DNA of 56,187 nt from Bacteroidaceae bacterium (GTDB taxonomy: Bacteria; Bacteroidota; Bacteroidia; Bacteroidales; Bacteroidaceae): contig JAILRU010000104.1 in the NCBI GenBank assembly GCA_024697945.1, positions 1-56,187 on the forward strand, in the 5' to 3' direction. The translations under genes and the position numbers were made by a program. Shown here piece after piece: positions 44,133-54,031 of the stretch (the first letter of the stretch is position 1; the number at the start of each line of letters is the position of its first letter). The notes under the pieces were generated by a model, which saw only the letters and a program-made list of their open reading frames with translations, was not told the DNA's origin and ran no database searches.

Positions 44133-45587
44133 TTACTTGACGAGGACTTTCTTGCGTTGGAAGATGTAGAGGCCGCTGTCAAGTTTGTGTACCTGTTCAG
44201 GGGTAGCATTCTTCATCACCAACTTGCCTTCGGGAGTATATACATCGGAAGGACCATCATACCTATCTTCCTTAGCACCAACAAAGGGAGTTGCGGTATC
44301 GCTGGCAGGGAACATCAGCATGAGAGCAGGCATACCACTGGCACCGTAACTCTCCACGACATCGTCCTCTGAAGTCTTTTTTGCGAAGTTGCCTATCTGG
44401 ATGCCTCGCACTGGATCCATATTGGTATAGGCCTTCTGGATGTTCCTTTGAATGTGCGTCAAATACTTCTTCATCAAGGCGTAACTCAGGTCACAGTCAT
44501 AGATAAGCATCTTGATGTACTGTGCATAGATGGCAGCGTAGATGCCTTGCTCATAGCCAGTCTCGTACTTGAGGATGTAGTTGCTGCACATATTGCTCAT
44601 CACATAGTCAGCAGCTTTCTTTGCCTTGGTCAGGTAGCTTATCTCATGCGTCAGCAGATAGAGCATACAGCTGGCTCCGATATAGGTGGCCTGGTTATAG
44701 AGGTGGTCGCTGTACTCCGGACCGCCGCCATGAATACCGTCTGCCACACGCCCGTCGCTATTGACAAGAGTCCCGTCTGCCCAAGCATAGACCTCCTTGG
44801 CTTTCTCCAGATACCATTCCTTCGTCTGACGTACCGGTCGTGCCGAAGTGGGCGGCGTTCTGCCTTCAGGAACAAGCCGATGGAGCAAACACGCTGCTAT
44901 AACGGTTGGAAAATTGATACATGCGGAACGGAAGTCGCCTGCTTTATGCGGATTGGGATTATTGATGGGCTGCCACTCCCAGAACATGCCGCCACCATAC
45001 TTGCCCTCGAAGCGTGCAGGGTCGGCATACGATCCATCATCCCCAACTTTGGCCGAACCATACCAGACACGACAGAAACTCTTCTCGGAATTGGTCAGAT
45101 ACTCCATCTTGCCGAAGGTCTCGTAGGCACGAGCCAGGGCACAAGTCCACCACATGATATCGTCATAGACGAACCAGCCGTTGTTGGTATTGCAGTTGTG
45201 AAAGTCGAAATTCACATAGTGCGATTTCTCTCCGTCGTAAATGCTATTATGCAACTGCCTGTACTTCTTCATGCGGGTATCATCGCCCTCTACCTTAGCA
45301 CGGTTGTAAGCGTTGATGACCATATCGTACATGATGGCCTGACACCAGATGGCAGCAGCACAACCTGACACATCATTGTCGCGATAGCCGTTGCCACGAT
45401 GATCCGCCCGCGACTGCTTTGTGTCGGCTTTGTAGATGTACTTGCTGTTCGTCTTGTCGAGGAACACAGTATTAAAGTCGTCGTAGGCCTTCCATTCTGC
45501 CTCGTCGTCGTAGGTGATGGACACCTGTGCGCTGGCATAGCCTGCCCATGCTAGCACACAGAGGATAAGGGTGGATAGTCGTTTCAT
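44133..45587 (-). CDS. Secreted GH76 alpha-1,6-mannanase-like enzyme
   Basis: The 484-aa protein has a signal peptide (ending ASAQ) and an (alpha/alpha)6-barrel resembling GH76: GWFVYDDIMWWTCALARAYE holds the paired Asp typical of GH76 catalysis, and HLYNQATYIGA and YEQGIYAAIYAQYI follow. The C-terminal part (DVYTPEGKLVMKN ... GLYIFQRKKVLVK) is a T9SS-like tail. GH76 enzymes cut alpha-1,6-mannan backbones of fungal cell walls. It is the last gene of the operon after GH92, which trims alpha-mannose side chains, so the two fit one pathway. Confidence 0.85.
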   Translation of the reverse strand: MKRLSTLILCVLAWAGYASAQVSITYDDEAEWKAYDDFNTVFLDKTNSKYIYKADTKQSRADHRGNGYRDNDVSGCAAAIWCQAIMYDMVINAYNRAKVEGDDTRMKKYRQLHNSIYDGEKSHYVNFDFHNCNTNNGWFVYDDIMWWTCALARAYETFGKMEYLTNSEKSFCRVWYGSAKVGDDGSYADPARFEGKYGGGMFWEWQPINNPNPHKAGDFRSACINFPTVIAACLLHRLVPEGRTPPTSARPVRQTKEWYLEKAKEVYAWADGTLVNSDGRVADGIHGGGPEYSDHLYNQATYIGASCMLYLLTHEISYLTKAKKAADYVMSNMCSNYILKYETGYEQGIYAAIYAQYIKMLIYDCDLSYALMKKYLTHIQRNIQKAYTNMDPVRGIQIGNFAKKTSEDDVVESYGASGMPALMLMFPASDTATPFVGAKEDRYDGPSDVYTPEGKLVMKNATPEQVHKLDSGLYIFQRKKVLVK

Positions 45588-45590
45588 AGG

Positions 45591-47891
45591 TTATTTCTTT
45601 TTCTTTCCTTTTGCGGCGGGCTTGTACTCCTTGCTGAAGGAATAGGGCGCTGCCTCGGCCGATGTGCCACGATTCTCATTGGCCCTAGGTCCCATCACAT
45701 AATCCATCTTGGCCCCCTGAATCAAATCGACATGGTTCACATAGTTAACAGCATACTCGGCACCATTGACGGTAAGTTTCTGCACATAGCGGTTCTCGTC
45801 GCTATTCTCAGGCGCTGCGACAACCACATCCTTGCCGTTCTCGAGGTGCAGAGTCATCTTCTTGAAATAGGGAGCACCCAGCACATACTGGTTAGATCCA
45901 GGACAAACGGGATAGAAACCCATAGCGGTGAAAATATACCAGGCAGAGGTCTGACCGTTGTCCTCGTCGCCGCAATAGCCATCGGCATGAGCGTTGTACA
46001 TACGGTTCATCGTCTCGCGCAACCAATACTGGGTCTTCCATGGCTGACCGCTGTAGTTGTACATATAAATCATGTGCTGGATGGGCTGATTGCCGTGAGC
46101 ATAGTTGCCCATGTTCATAATCTGCATCTCGCGAATCTCATGGATAACGCCACCATAATAGCTTTCATCGAAGATGGGAGGCAGGATGAACACGCTGTCC
46201 AACATTTGGTTGAACACGTCAGTTCCGCCCATCAGGTCGATAAGTCCCTGCGGGTCGTGGAAGACGCTCCACGAATAATGCCAGCTGTTGCCCTCTGTGA
46301 AGGCATCGCCCCACTTGAAGGGATTGAAGTTGGGAGCCCACTCGCCGTTAGCCAGCTTGCCACGCATCAGGTTGTATTCCTTATCGAAGAGGTTCTTGTA
46401 GTTCATAGCGTGCTCGGCATAGACTTGAATCTCCTTTTCGGGCTTGCCCAGAGCCTGACCGAGTTTGTAGATGCTCCAGTCGTCGAAGGCATACTCAAGG
46501 GTGCGGGCAGCACTCTCGTTGATGCTATCGTAGGGGACATACCCCAAACGGTTATAAGCCTGCCACTGCTTACGTCCGCTGGTAGTGCGAGGCAGGTCGG
46601 CATTAGCTCCATGCTTCACAGCCTCCCAGAGTGCATCTATATCATAACCACGAACGCCCTTCAGGTAGGCATCAGCCACAACACTGGCCGAGTTGTTACC
46701 CACCATGCAGGCACGATGGCCTGGAGCGCTCCACTCGGGCAGGAAACCGCTCTCCTTATAGGCATTGGCCCAGCCCTCCTGCATCTTCTGACTCATAGAT
46801 GGCCACATCAGGTTCACCAAGGGGAACAAGGCACGGAAGGTATCCCAGAAACCCGTATCGGCAAAGAGATAGCCTGGCAGCGTCTCGCCGTTATAGGGGC
46901 TGTAGTGCACCACTTCGCCCTTGGCATTAATCTCGTAGAAACTACGGGGAAAGAGGGTACTGCGATAGAGACAGCTATAGAAGGTACGAAGGCGGTCAAC
47001 GTCGCTATCGTCCTGAACATCGATGGTAGAGAGAATCTTGTTCCATTCCTGACGGCCTTCCTCGCTCACCTGTTCCAACGTCTTGTTACCCAACTCCTTC
47101 AGGTTCTGCTCAGCTTGCTCTATGCTAATGAAAGAGCTGGCAACGCGAACGTTCACCTGCTCACCACGCTTGGTAGTAAAGCCTACCACACCTTGGGCGT
47201 GCTTGCTGGTAGTTTCCAGAGCCGACTTGTTCTCCTTACCCTCGTCACAGATAGCAGTCATGGTGAAGGGGCGGTCGAACTGCAACACAAAGTAGTTCTT
47301 GAAGTTACGGGGCACACCGCCGCTGTTACGGGTGGTATAGCCCACAATCTTATTCTCGCCAGGGATAATCTTCACATAAGAACCGCGGTCGAAAGCATCA
47401 ACCACCAGATAGCTCTTGCCTGCCGGATAGGTGAAGCGGAAGATGGCAGCCCTACTGGTAGGAGCCACCTCGGTTACGATATCGTAATCGGCCAGATATA
47501 CCTTATAATAATGTGGTTTGCTGACCTCTGCCTTGTGGCTGAACCAGCTGGCACGTTTGGTCTCGTCAAAGACATAATCCTCGCCGCACTCGGGCATGAT
47601 GTTAAACATTCCGTAGTCGTTCATCCAAGGGCTTGGCTGATGGGTCTGCTTGAAACCGCGAATCTTCTCGGCATCATAGGTATAACACCATCCATCGCCC
47701 ATCTTACCCGTCTGGGGTGTCCAGAAATTCATGCCCCAGGGAAGGGCAATGGCAGGATAGGTGTTGCCAGTAGAGAGACCGCCGGTGGAATGTGAGCCGA
47801 CGAGGGGATTAACGTACTGCACGGGGTCGCTGATGGCATATGCTCCCGCATAAAACATAGTGGCAATGGCTGCCAGAAAGAGTTTTTTCAT
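45591..47891 (-). CDS. Secreted GH92 alpha-mannosidase
   Basis: The 766-aa exo-alpha-mannosidase has a signal peptide (ending AYA). GH92 landmarks are VNPLVGSHSTGGLSTGNTYP at the start, GFKQTHQPSPWMNDYG, HDPQGLIDLMGG and GDEDNGQTSAWYIFTAMGFYP, where acidic residues act in a Ca2+-dependent inverting mechanism. Family specificity is mostly alpha-1,2, also 1,3/1,4/1,6. The Lys-rich end (PAAKGKKKK) carries no sorting tail, so it is probably periplasmic. The GH76 gene begins 3 bp after its stop. The leader is made of 10-bp CCTAGG repeats. Confidence 0.9.
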   Translation of the reverse strand: MKKLFLAAIATMFYAGAYAISDPVQYVNPLVGSHSTGGLSTGNTYPAIALPWGMNFWTPQTGKMGDGWCYTYDAEKIRGFKQTHQPSPWMNDYGMFNIMPECGEDYVFDETKRASWFSHKAEVSKPHYYKVYLADYDIVTEVAPTSRAAIFRFTYPAGKSYLVVDAFDRGSYVKIIPGENKIVGYTTRNSGGVPRNFKNYFVLQFDRPFTMTAICDEGKENKSALETTSKHAQGVVGFTTKRGEQVNVRVASSFISIEQAEQNLKELGNKTLEQVSEEGRQEWNKILSTIDVQDDSDVDRLRTFYSCLYRSTLFPRSFYEINAKGEVVHYSPYNGETLPGYLFADTGFWDTFRALFPLVNLMWPSMSQKMQEGWANAYKESGFLPEWSAPGHRACMVGNNSASVVADAYLKGVRGYDIDALWEAVKHGANADLPRTTSGRKQWQAYNRLGYVPYDSINESAARTLEYAFDDWSIYKLGQALGKPEKEIQVYAEHAMNYKNLFDKEYNLMRGKLANGEWAPNFNPFKWGDAFTEGNSWHYSWSVFHDPQGLIDLMGGTDVFNQMLDSVFILPPIFDESYYGGVIHEIREMQIMNMGNYAHGNQPIQHMIYMYNYSGQPWKTQYWLRETMNRMYNAHADGYCGDEDNGQTSAWYIFTAMGFYPVCPGSNQYVLGAPYFKKMTLHLENGKDVVVAAPENSDENRYVQKLTVNGAEYAVNYVNHVDLIQGAKMDYVMGPRANENRGTSAEAAPYSFSKEYKPAAKGKKKK

Positions 47892-47902
47892 TGCTTTAAT
47901 TT

Positions 47903-47948
47903 TATAGGAAAGCCTAGGAAGCCCTAGGAAATCCTAGGAAAACCTAGG
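47903..47948. repeat. Four phased CCTAGG palindromes in the GH92 leader
   Basis: CCTAGG stands at 47913, 47923, 47933 and 47943, an exact 10-bp step, with a degenerate fifth copy (TATAGG) at 47903. The array fills almost all of the gap between the DUF1080 stop and the GH92 start. Confidence 0.85.
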
Positions 47949-48665
47949 TTAGAGTTCCTTAATCTTTACGTTCTTGAACCAGACTTCATTGCCATGGTCC
48001 TGCAAGAGGATGCGGCCGTCGCGGTTGCCGAAGTTCGGCCAGTTCTTGTACTTGCTATATGCCACAAGCGCGTTCCATTCCTGCGTGTTGCGCTCGTACT
48101 CCAGCATCTTCACGCCATTGAGCCAGTGCTCCACATGATTGCCCTTCACGATGACAGTGGCTGTGTTCCATGTGGTGATGTCGAAAGGCTTCTGTTCAGG
48201 AGCTGGAATGAGGTCGTAGAGGGAGGCCAGCTTGCGGTTGCCCTTTACGCCCAACTTGGCATCAGGGTGGCGCAGGTCGTCCAGTATCTGGAACTCGCAG
48301 CCGATAGCACTACCCTCCCCCTGGTTCATATCAGGGTCAACGAAGTACTTGATGCCGCTATTGGCACCTTCTGTAATCTTGAAGTCAACCTTGAGGATGA
48401 AGTTATGGTAGGTCTTGTCAGTCACGATGTCGCCACCATTGCCACTCTCGGCACCATTGGCAGCCTCCACCTTGAGCACGCCGTCCTCGATACGCCAACC
48501 CTTCGTTGGGAAGGTCTGGAGCTTTGCACCTCGCCAGCCGTTCGTGGTCTTGCCGTCCCATAGGAGTTTCCAACCCTCGCGCTGTTCCTGCTCTGTGAGC
48601 ACATTGTCTTCTGCAAATGCGGGCATAGCAGCCAGCATCGCCATTGCAAATATAATCTTTTTCAT
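47949..48665 (-). CDS. Exported DUF1080 (3-keto-disaccharide hydrolase-type) protein
   Basis: The 238-aa protein has a signal peptide (ending AFAE) and a single concanavalin-like DUF1080 domain: [39 protein letters not shown] and [19 protein letters not shown] are all typical. Some members are reported to cleave 3-keto-glycosides made by Gfo/Idh/MocA-type oxidoreductases, and exactly such a gene precedes it by 25 bp. It is the second gene of the operon. Catalysis is inferred from context. Confidence 0.85.
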   Translation of the reverse strand: MKKIIFAMAMLAAMPAFAEDNVLTEQEQREGWKLLWDGKTTNGWRGAKLQTFPTKGWRIEDGVLKVEAANGAESGNGGDIVTDKTYHNFILKVDFKITEGANSGIKYFVDPDMNQGEGSAIGCEFQILDDLRHPDAKLGVKGNRKLASLYDLIPAPEQKPFDITTWNTATVIVKGNHVEHWLNGVKMLEYERNTQEWNALVAYSKYKNWPNFGNRDGRILLQDHGNEVWFKNVKIKEL

Positions 48666-48690
48666 CTTATTTTTATTTTTGGGGAGTTAT

Positions 48691-50118
48691 TTAATCTAGG
48701 TTATAGAACTCTTCCCATCCTCTGCGTGGAGGCATACCGCTGAGCATAGCATTTGCAAACTCGTTGTTGGTGAACTTCTTGGTGCGTGGGTCGAAGAAGA
48801 GCTGTGTGTTCAAGCGTTGGGCGATAACTCCCAGACAGAATACCTGACACAGCACGCCAGCAATCTGGAACGGAGAACGCGTCTTCTCCGTACCCTGACA
48901 GGCACGCAGGAAGTTAACGTAGTGGTTACTGGGGCTCTTGGGCACCTCAGGCAGTTTATCCTTCATGGCCTCTGCCTTCTCCTTCGGAATAATTTCGAGG
49001 GTACTGCCGTGACTGGCACCCTTGAAGGTGAGGTCCCGACCATAGATAATCTTACCTGGGTTGAGTTTCTGGTTGGTATATTCGCCCTGACCGCTGGCGG
49101 GAATACCGTCGGCCAGTTTGCTCACACCATAGCCTTCGGGCAATGGGGGCTGGTTGTCTGTACCATCATACCAGAGGACATCACAGGGAGGCATATTACC
49201 ACGAGCACCGAAGCGGAACTCGATGGTGCTGGAGAAGGGATAGAAGAACTCGTTATGGTTCTTCGCATACTTCATGTTGATTTCGTAGGGCAGACCCAGG
49301 TTGAGGAACTCGTGAACGGTGTCGAGCAGGTGAGCACCCCAGTCGCCCAGCGCGCCCATACCGAAGTCATACCAGCTGCGCCAGTCGCCCTGATGATAGA
49401 GATTGCTGAAATTATGGTAACGGATGCCGCCGTGCCAGGTGTCATAGTCCATACCTTCAGGGATGGGGTCGCCCTCTGGCATCTTGGTCATATTCCAGTC
49501 GTACTTGTGCCAGCGACGGTCATTGTTCATGTGAGCTACAACCTTCGTCACGTCCTTGATAATGCCGGCCTCCATCCAAGCCTTGAACTGGAAGTAGTTA
49601 CCCTCGGAGTGTCCCTGGTTGCCCACCTGAGTGGCGAGCTCAGGATGACGGTTGGCCATCTCGATAAGGATTTCGCCCTCCTGGAAGGTACGAATAAGGG
49701 GCTTCTCACAATAGACATGCTTGCCATGCTTCATGGCAGCCATGCAGACGAAGAAGTGGGTATGGTCAGGCACACTTACTGCAACAGCGTCGAAATGGTC
49801 GCTGTATTCATCAAAAAGCTTGCGGAAATCCGTGAAGCGCTTCGCATTAGGGTACATCTGCAATGCCTTCTGACATTGCTTGCCCTGCAAGTCAACATCA
49901 CAAAGCGCCACAACATCCACCATGTTTGTCCTGGCAAATTCGTCGATGTTCTGCTGACCACGATTACCAATACCGATGTAGGCAATCTTAACTTTCTCGC
50001 TCTTGGGTGCAGGAGCTGGCTGAACCTTCTTCTTGGCGGCTAACAACTCGCCTGGAGCCAAAGCTATACCAGCCGTAGCCAGTCCCATTCCCTTCAAAAA
50101 ATTTCTTCTTGTTGACAT
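48691..50118 (-). CDS. Tat-exported Gfo/Idh/MocA-family oxidoreductase
   Basis: The 475-aa protein starts at ATG 50118 with a Tat signal (STRRNFLKGMGLATAGIAL), so it is folded with NAD(P) before export. The Rossmann start is IAYIGIGNRGQQNIDEFART, and EKPLIRTFQEGEILIEMA contains the conserved EKP. Members oxidise sugars (e.g. to 3-keto sugars) or act as GH109-type NAD-dependent glycosidases. Co-transcription with DUF1080 favours the keto-sugar role. It heads the operon ending in GH92 and GH76. Confidence 0.85.
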   Translation of the reverse strand: MSTRRNFLKGMGLATAGIALAPGELLAAKKKVQPAPAPKSEKVKIAYIGIGNRGQQNIDEFARTNMVDVVALCDVDLQGKQCQKALQMYPNAKRFTDFRKLFDEYSDHFDAVAVSVPDHTHFFVCMAAMKHGKHVYCEKPLIRTFQEGEILIEMANRHPELATQVGNQGHSEGNYFQFKAWMEAGIIKDVTKVVAHMNNDRRWHKYDWNMTKMPEGDPIPEGMDYDTWHGGIRYHNFSNLYHQGDWRSWYDFGMGALGDWGAHLLDTVHEFLNLGLPYEINMKYAKNHNEFFYPFSSTIEFRFGARGNMPPCDVLWYDGTDNQPPLPEGYGVSKLADGIPASGQGEYTNQKLNPGKIIYGRDLTFKGASHGSTLEIIPKEKAEAMKDKLPEVPKSPSNHYVNFLRACQGTEKTRSPFQIAGVLCQVFCLGVIAQRLNTQLFFDPRTKKFTNNEFANAMLSGMPPRRGWEEFYNLD

Positions 50119-50173
50119 AACTTTCTTATTATTTTCTACATTTCTTATTATCACATTTTCGCTTTTTCGCGTA

Positions 50174-50204
50174 CAAAGTTAGCAAAAATAATCATATAAG
50201 CAAA
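50174..50204 (-). promoter_or_regulatory. Promoter of the Gfo-DUF1080-GH92-GH76 operon
   Basis: Minus strand: -33 TTTG at 50204-50201 and -7 TAACTTTG at 50181-50174, 19 bp apart, a perfect Bacteroidetes promoter. The leader to ATG 50118 is ~50 nt and A/T-rich. The rest of 50205-50305 holds no gene. Confidence 0.8.
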
Positions 50205-50305
50205 CGTTTTGCAGTTAAATAATGTACAATATGCCCTGTTTTTTATTTTTTACTTGTTCGTTAACATGAAAAGTGTCACACGAAGAAAGAAGCAACTACA
50301 CACAC

Positions 50306-53300
50306 CTAGTTTTCACGGCAAGAGTAAAGCTTAATCTTTTTGCCTTTAATGATGTTGATACCCTTCTGAATCTTGTTCAGACGCTGACCGGCAAGGTTGT
50401 AGATAGCGGCATTATCAATTGTCAATTCTCCATTATCAATTGTATTTATGCCTGTTGCATCATCAAAGATGATGTCGAACGACTCGATACCAGATGATTC
50501 TGTCTCGATGTGGCTGCGGAAGCCAGTCACGTTCTCGCCAGTGAACTGTCTGAAAGCGGGACCGCTCTGCAGGGTATAGACATTAGCTGCGATGCTGCTC
50601 GTGGCTACTGTAGCCACGTTGCCCACGAGGTCGCTTGTGTAATCTGCCTCATTGTCTGCGATAGTAAAATCGTAAGTACCAGCCTCTGCCTCAATGAGAA
50701 CACCTGTGCCAGCCTTGACAGCCTCCACCTCGTCAAAGTGGATAGTGCCATTAGGTATGTTCTTGACAGCAGCGTAAACTTTTACGTCTGTCGGAGCAGT
50801 CAGGTCAACAGGGCTGTAGAAAGTAGCCAGGCCGAGACTCTTGATGGAAACGGGCAGAGCAGTTACATCCTCGACAATCCAAGCATAGCCCTCATCGTTG
50901 TTATAACCACTGCCACGGTCGATAGTGCCATTGCTGTCCCTATGATAAGTATAGTAGCCATTCGTACGGATGGTGTATTTTCCTTCGTAGTAGGTGTTAA
51001 GTCCAATGGCAGCCTTGTAGCTGGTGCCGACGGGAGCCAATGCTTTTGCTGAACCGTCGAGATATAAGCCAGCAGAGTACGAGACGAGTCCGTCAGTACC
51101 ATAGTACCAGATAGTCGAGGTTTCATCTGCCTCTGCCACCTTGACATTTCCGTCAACAACAGCCAGACAAGCATCAGATTTCGTACTCTTGAAGCGATAG
51201 AATTGGCCTGGTCGTGGAGTCTTCACGCCCTCAGCCTGTGCCTGTGCCTTATCATAGAAATACTGACCAAGGGTAATATCCTTTATGTCCTGATTCTGCT
51301 GATATACGAGACAATAGCCTGTCGGATGCTGGGTTTCGTCCTTTGCGCATTCCTCGAAGAGGATATCGATGGTACCGTCATTGTTATTGAGGAGAGCAGA
51401 GTAGGCACCCCAGTTGTGCGTTACGTTCATGCCCTGCGTCCAACTGGCACCTCCTTGAGTAGAGAAGTCGCTGACACTGAAGCCCTCGCTCTTGGGCAGA
51501 GCAATAAAGTAGTACTGAATCTCGCGACGTTCAGGACTGCTGGTCATGGGAGAAGTCTCAACAACAACGGTATTCTTCACGCCGTATGCATCGTATGCCT
51601 CAACAACTTCCACATCACCATGACAAGTGGTGGTAACAGCATTGTTCCACTGGTTTGTGGCACCCCACTCGCCTGTTGCTGCAGAGAAGTCGGTATAGTT
51701 GAACACATTCACATAGCGGGAGGTATTGCCCTTGCCCACAAGCAGGACTGCACCGTCAGGAAGCTCAACGACATGAGCCTCGTCACCATTGTTGGCAACC
51801 TGATTGCCAAGAATCTTCCAAGTAGCACCAAAGTCGTCCGAATAGATGACCAGATTGCCTGTATTCACGTTGAGGGCGTTGTAGATACGGTTATACTGGG
51901 CACCCTCTGCCTTGCGGACGGATTGTGTAATCTTACCGCTGGAGAAGAATGCACGCACGATGCCGCTGCTGCCGTCCGCAGCACGGAGACCAGCCTCCTC
52001 ACAAGCCTTCATGAGGGCAGGCATGATGTATTCGTAATTGCTCCAAGTCTCGCCGCCGTCAGTTGAACGCCAACTTACGCAACCCTGCTGCTTCTTCGAA
52101 ACATCGGAGTTGAAGTTTGAAGATGTCCAGAAACTGTTACCGCCACAACATACCATCAGCACGTCGTTGCCTGAGTTGCCAGGGGTATTGTCAGCAACGG
52201 CAGCAGGATCACCGAAGCTCCATTCAATGACATTGGACGTATTAACGCCCCAATTGCCCTGCGCCACACGGACAGCAGGGCTCCACGTCTCGCCGTTGTC
52301 GTCGCTGTAGCGGCGTTCGATGCTGGTAGGACCGCCGCCTACATCCGTGTTGCCAGGACGGTAGTCGGCAAAGGCAACAATGCGACCGCTCTGAGTACGG
52401 ACGATGGCAGGCAGACGATAGGCATCGGCCATATCATCGCTGTAATCATACCAGAGGTTTATGCCGTTACCCTTAGAGGCAGTATAGTTGGCAACAAGGG
52501 TTGAACCAGCAGGAACGTCAGCAAGTTCTCCAGCCTCAATGCTGGTGCCATAGTCTGTCTCGCCAATACTGAAGCCTGTGAAGTCGTAACCACGATAGCT
52601 GGTAGCCGTAACAGTGAAGGTCGCGTCGAAATACTGCAAATCACTTTCCTCGCTATCAGCATAGAGGAACTTGCGGAAACTCGTACCGTTGCTCAGTCTC
52701 ATGGTAATCTTGCCTACACGGGTGTTCTCTGCCTCGGTAGTGCCCGTCACATTGACAGAAAGGTTGATGGACTTGGTATTGAACAGAGTCTCAATAGTCT
52801 GAATGATATCCGTCGGGTCAAAGTCTGCTGCCGCAATAATAGCGCAGGAGTTGCCTGGGTCCGTTGTGGTCCAGCTGTCGAAGCCACCACCTGTAGCAAA
52901 GCCTGACGTAGCATTCATCGTAAGGCCGCCACCTTGGAACTTGAACAAGCCGTTTGCCACCTTGGTCATGGTGACAGCCACAGGAGTGTCACCCAATGTG
53001 GCACCGCTACAAGCCACGAATTTGTTAGCCTCCACGCTCCAGAGATAGTAGCTGCCATCGTAGGAGATAATAGCGAAGTTGTTCACTTCGAAACTACTAT
53101 TCTTTACCGTATTGGCCAGACTTCCATTAACAACAGTATAACTACCGCGTTCGCATTTAATCGTGTAGGCCTTGTTGTTGCTCAGGTCATCGAGAGTTTG
53201 CACGAGACCTGGCTTCGGATTGACATTTACCCTGATGGTGGTATCTGTATCGCCTATGGTACCCTCGGTAGTGAAGTCATCGTATGCGATGCTGTTGTAG

Positions 53301-53965
53301 CCAGTAATGAGACTGGCAGGGATATTGATGTCGCTGTTGGCTTCCTGCTGTACGGTAATACTTTTGACCAACGTTGTACCATTATACAACTCGTATGTGA
53401 CATCAACAAGGACGGCATCTGCATGCTGTACCGTGATGATGAAGCTGGGAAGGTACAGAGTGTTACCCTGATTGGCAGTGTTAATAGTGAAATAAGTGGA
53501 CTGCGCATTCAATCCAGTCACCTCAAAATGCTTCGGACCTGTAGGGTTGTTATAAGGAGGAGCACTTGCCAAGACGGAAACGCTGCCATCCTCGGAAGTC
53601 AGCGTATGCTCAGCATTCCTTGTATTGGCAGAGCAGGCGAGAGCATAGCCAGTGATGACATAGCCTTCTGGTGCTGCCATCGTAATCTTATAATCCGTGG
53701 CAGCAGCAGCTGTCACAATCTTGAAGCAATTGCCATAGTTTGCAACATTGACAACTTGCTCACCAATAGTGACGCCAGCATCTGCCGTAATGGTCAGACC
53801 AGCAAGGCCAGAACCAGCGGCAGTAGTGAACACCTGGCCTGAGAAGGAGCCAAAGCCTGCTGCGGAAGGAAGTCCGCTACTGGTGTTGGCAATCTTCACA
53901 TCAATAGCCCACGCACCAATGGCGCAGAACAGAGCAAGGACAAGTAAGATTAATTTTTGTCTCAT
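50306..53965 (-). CDS. Secreted GH33 sialidase with accessory domains
   Basis: The 1219-aa exo-sialidase has a signal peptide (ending GAWA). Residues ~25-500 hold beta-rich accessory domains. The propeller begins at YRLPAIVRTQSGRIVAFADY (~517), a variant of the [FY]RIP motif with the Arg that grips the sialic-acid carboxylate. Three Asp-boxes follow: SDDNGETW (~555), STDGGETW (~635) and SDDFGATW (~710). After the propeller come a lectin-like part (~895-1030), a beta-rich domain and a T9SS-like tail (AIYNLAGQRLNKIQKGINII). It would release sialic acid from mucins or other host glycans; no nan genes are nearby. A heptamer array (50413-50447) lies just before the tail. Confidence 0.85.
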   Translation of the reverse strand: MRQKLILLVLALFCAIGAWAIDVKIANTSSGLPSAAGFGSFSGQVFTTAAGSGLAGLTITADAGVTIGEQVVNVANYGNCFKIVTAAAATDYKITMAAPEGYVITGYALACSANTRNAEHTLTSEDGSVSVLASAPPYNNPTGPKHFEVTGLNAQSTYFTINTANQGNTLYLPSFIITVQHADAVLVDVTYELYNGTTLVKSITVQQEANSDINIPASLITGYNSIAYDDFTTEGTIGDTDTTIRVNVNPKPGLVQTLDDLSNNKAYTIKCERGSYTVVNGSLANTVKNSSFEVNNFAIISYDGSYYLWSVEANKFVACSGATLGDTPVAVTMTKVANGLFKFQGGGLTMNATSGFATGGGFDSWTTTDPGNSCAIIAAADFDPTDIIQTIETLFNTKSINLSVNVTGTTEAENTRVGKITMRLSNGTSFRKFLYADSEESDLQYFDATFTVTATSYRGYDFTGFSIGETDYGTSIEAGELADVPAGSTLVANYTASKGNGINLWYDYSDDMADAYRLPAIVRTQSGRIVAFADYRPGNTDVGGGPTSIERRYSDDNGETWSPAVRVAQGNWGVNTSNVIEWSFGDPAAVADNTPGNSGNDVLMVCCGGNSFWTSSNFNSDVSKKQQGCVSWRSTDGGETWSNYEYIMPALMKACEEAGLRAADGSSGIVRAFFSSGKITQSVRKAEGAQYNRIYNALNVNTGNLVIYSDDFGATWKILGNQVANNGDEAHVVELPDGAVLLVGKGNTSRYVNVFNYTDFSAATGEWGATNQWNNAVTTTCHGDVEVVEAYDAYGVKNTVVVETSPMTSSPERREIQYYFIALPKSEGFSVSDFSTQGGASWTQGMNVTHNWGAYSALLNNNDGTIDILFEECAKDETQHPTGYCLVYQQNQDIKDITLGQYFYDKAQAQAEGVKTPRPGQFYRFKSTKSDACLAVVDGNVKVAEADETSTIWYYGTDGLVSYSAGLYLDGSAKALAPVGTSYKAAIGLNTYYEGKYTIRTNGYYTYHRDSNGTIDRGSGYNNDEGYAWIVEDVTALPVSIKSLGLATFYSPVDLTAPTDVKVYAAVKNIPNGTIHFDEVEAVKAGTGVLIEAEAGTYDFTIADNEADYTSDLVGNVATVATSSIAANVYTLQSGPAFRQFTGENVTGFRSHIETESSGIESFDIIFDDATGINTIDNGELTIDNAAIYNLAGQRLNKIQKGINIIKGKKIKLYSCREN
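50413..50447 (-). repeat. In-frame heptamer array before the sialidase tail
   Basis: Units TATCAAT, TGTCAAT, TCTCCAT, TATCAAT and TGTATTT (plus reading) encode INTIDNGELTIDN. The first four units differ by one base from the intergenic array at 54954-54981. Confidence 0.85.
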
Positions 53966-54031
53966 GTTAGTTTAGGTTATAATTAATAATAATGTGTCAA
54001 CAAAAGGACATAACTCTTCCAAGTGTTGCTG

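Noticed and set aside
45732..47795. 687-codon plus-strand frame opposite GH92
   Set aside because: The GH92 motifs on the minus strand explain the sequence; the antisense translation has no recognisable domain.
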